Source: an uncultured Eubacteriales bacterium
GTDB lineage: Bacteria > Bacillota > Clostridia > Oscillospirales > Acutalibacteraceae
Length of the DNA stretch: 5,994 nt
Direction of reading: 5' to 3'
Assembly: GCA_934486915.1 (NCBI GenBank)
Contig: CAKSRC010000054.1
Location: forward strand, 1 to 5,994
Shown here: positions 5,648-5,994 of the stretch, piece after piece
How the letters are laid out: each line of letters opens with the position of its first letter
Position numbering within the stretch: position 1 is the first letter of the stretch
Position numbers and translations under genes: made by a program
Notes under the pieces: generated by a model
What the model saw: only the letters and a program-made list of their open reading frames with translations
Database searches by the model: none
What the model was told of the DNA's origin: nothing

Positions 5648-5994
5648 TTATTTACTCTTTTTTATGCGCTTTCTTAATACAATCAAGCTGCATAATGATA
5701 TTATATATATTCCACCTATAATTGATAGTATAATTCTGGATCGTTCACCGGTTGCTTGAGCGGAACTATAGCTGTCATATCCGTTATCACTTCCGGATTG
5801 ATTGGATGTTGTTCCACCTACATTTGTTGATGTACTTGAAGGACTGGATGTGTTTCCCGTAGTTGGAGATCCAGTATTATCTGATGAACCTGACGAAGTA
5901 GATGTATTGGGGGTATTTGATGCATCAGATGTATTTGAGGTATTGGATGAGTTAGAAGGATTGGAAGGATTAGAAGAATTAGAAGGATTAGATG
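5648..5994 (-). CDS. Surface protein, C-terminal stalk and membrane anchor (partial)
   Basis: This is the last 114 residues of a protein whose frame is open to the right edge, so its start and functional domains lie outside. Residues 1-76 are a low-complexity stalk of Ser, Asn, Thr, Pro and Gly, beginning with short SNPSNSSNPSNPS-like repeats. Next comes QATGE (79-83), then a hydrophobic helix (about 87-106, IILSIIGGIYIISLCSLIVL) and a basic tail RKRIKKSK. This is the architecture of cell-wall-anchored proteins of Gram-positive bacteria, where the stalk spans the wall. The expected LPXTG is not present: TGE remains at the right place but the first two positions are Ala and Gln. The protein may use a divergent sortase or simply stay as a membrane-anchored protein. 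An SPTTG at 42-46 is about 40 residues too far from the helix for a normal signal. The stop codon is followed by a strong terminator. The function of the missing part is unknown. Confidence 0.8.
   Translation of the reverse strand, partial: SNPSNSSNPSNPSNSSNTSNTSDASNTPNTSTSSGSSDNTGSPTTGNTSSPSSTSTNVGGTTSNQSGSDNGYDSYSSAQATGERSRIILSIIGGIYIISLCSLIVLRKRIKKSK
5933..5992 (-). repeat. Short tandem codon repeats encoding the Ser/Asn/Pro stalk
   Basis: Degenerate 9-base and related units (AAT-CCT-TCT, AAT-TCT-TCT and variants on the - strand) follow one another up to the right edge, encoding SNP/SNS triplets. All units are multiples of three, so changes in number would alter stalk length without breaking the frame. 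The array continues beyond the window. Confidence 0.7.

Overview
The window looks like an AT-rich, Gram-positive anaerobe of the Clostridia or a close relative (Tissierellales, Peptostreptococcales and Peptoniphilaceae are all possible; this is inference). Pointers are the AT-rich codon choice, strong AGGAGG-type ribosome binding sites, a non-BMC PduL, a BirA without a DNA-binding domain, a PcrA with an insertion after the Walker A motif, a surface protein with a Ser/Asn/Pro stalk, and a Cys-rich protein that resembles a conserved clostridial family of unknown function.

Layout: one gene lies on the + strand at the left edge, the 3' end of a CzcD-like cation diffusion facilitator (1-510) with a natural six-histidine C-terminus. 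The other five genes are on the - strand. Read in their direction of transcription they are: the 3' end of a stalked surface protein (5994-5648), birA (5566-4754), pduL (4653-4084), pcrA (3954-1576) and a Cys-rich clostridial protein (1496-663). The convergent junction at 511-662 holds two separate hairpins that can act as terminators. Further hairpin terminators follow the surface protein (5612-5643) and pduL (4048-4077). pduL has a near-consensus sigma-A promoter (TTGAAA, 17 bp, TATAAT) and is best read from a TTG start behind an AGGAGA site. birA is best read from an internal ATG, because the upstream GTG lies inside the ribosome binding site.

The genes do not form one obvious pathway. pcrA is DNA-repair housekeeping, birA attaches biotin to carboxylases, pduL interconverts acyl-CoA and acyl phosphate, and the edge genes handle metal export and surface display. 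Terminators separate most of them, so this looks like a string of small, mostly independent transcription units. I see no phage, IS, CRISPR, tRNA or rRNA sequence and no clear new multi-gene system. The points most worth following are the Cys-rich protein, the six-His metal transporter tail, and the surface protein whose sorting signal departs from LPXTG.
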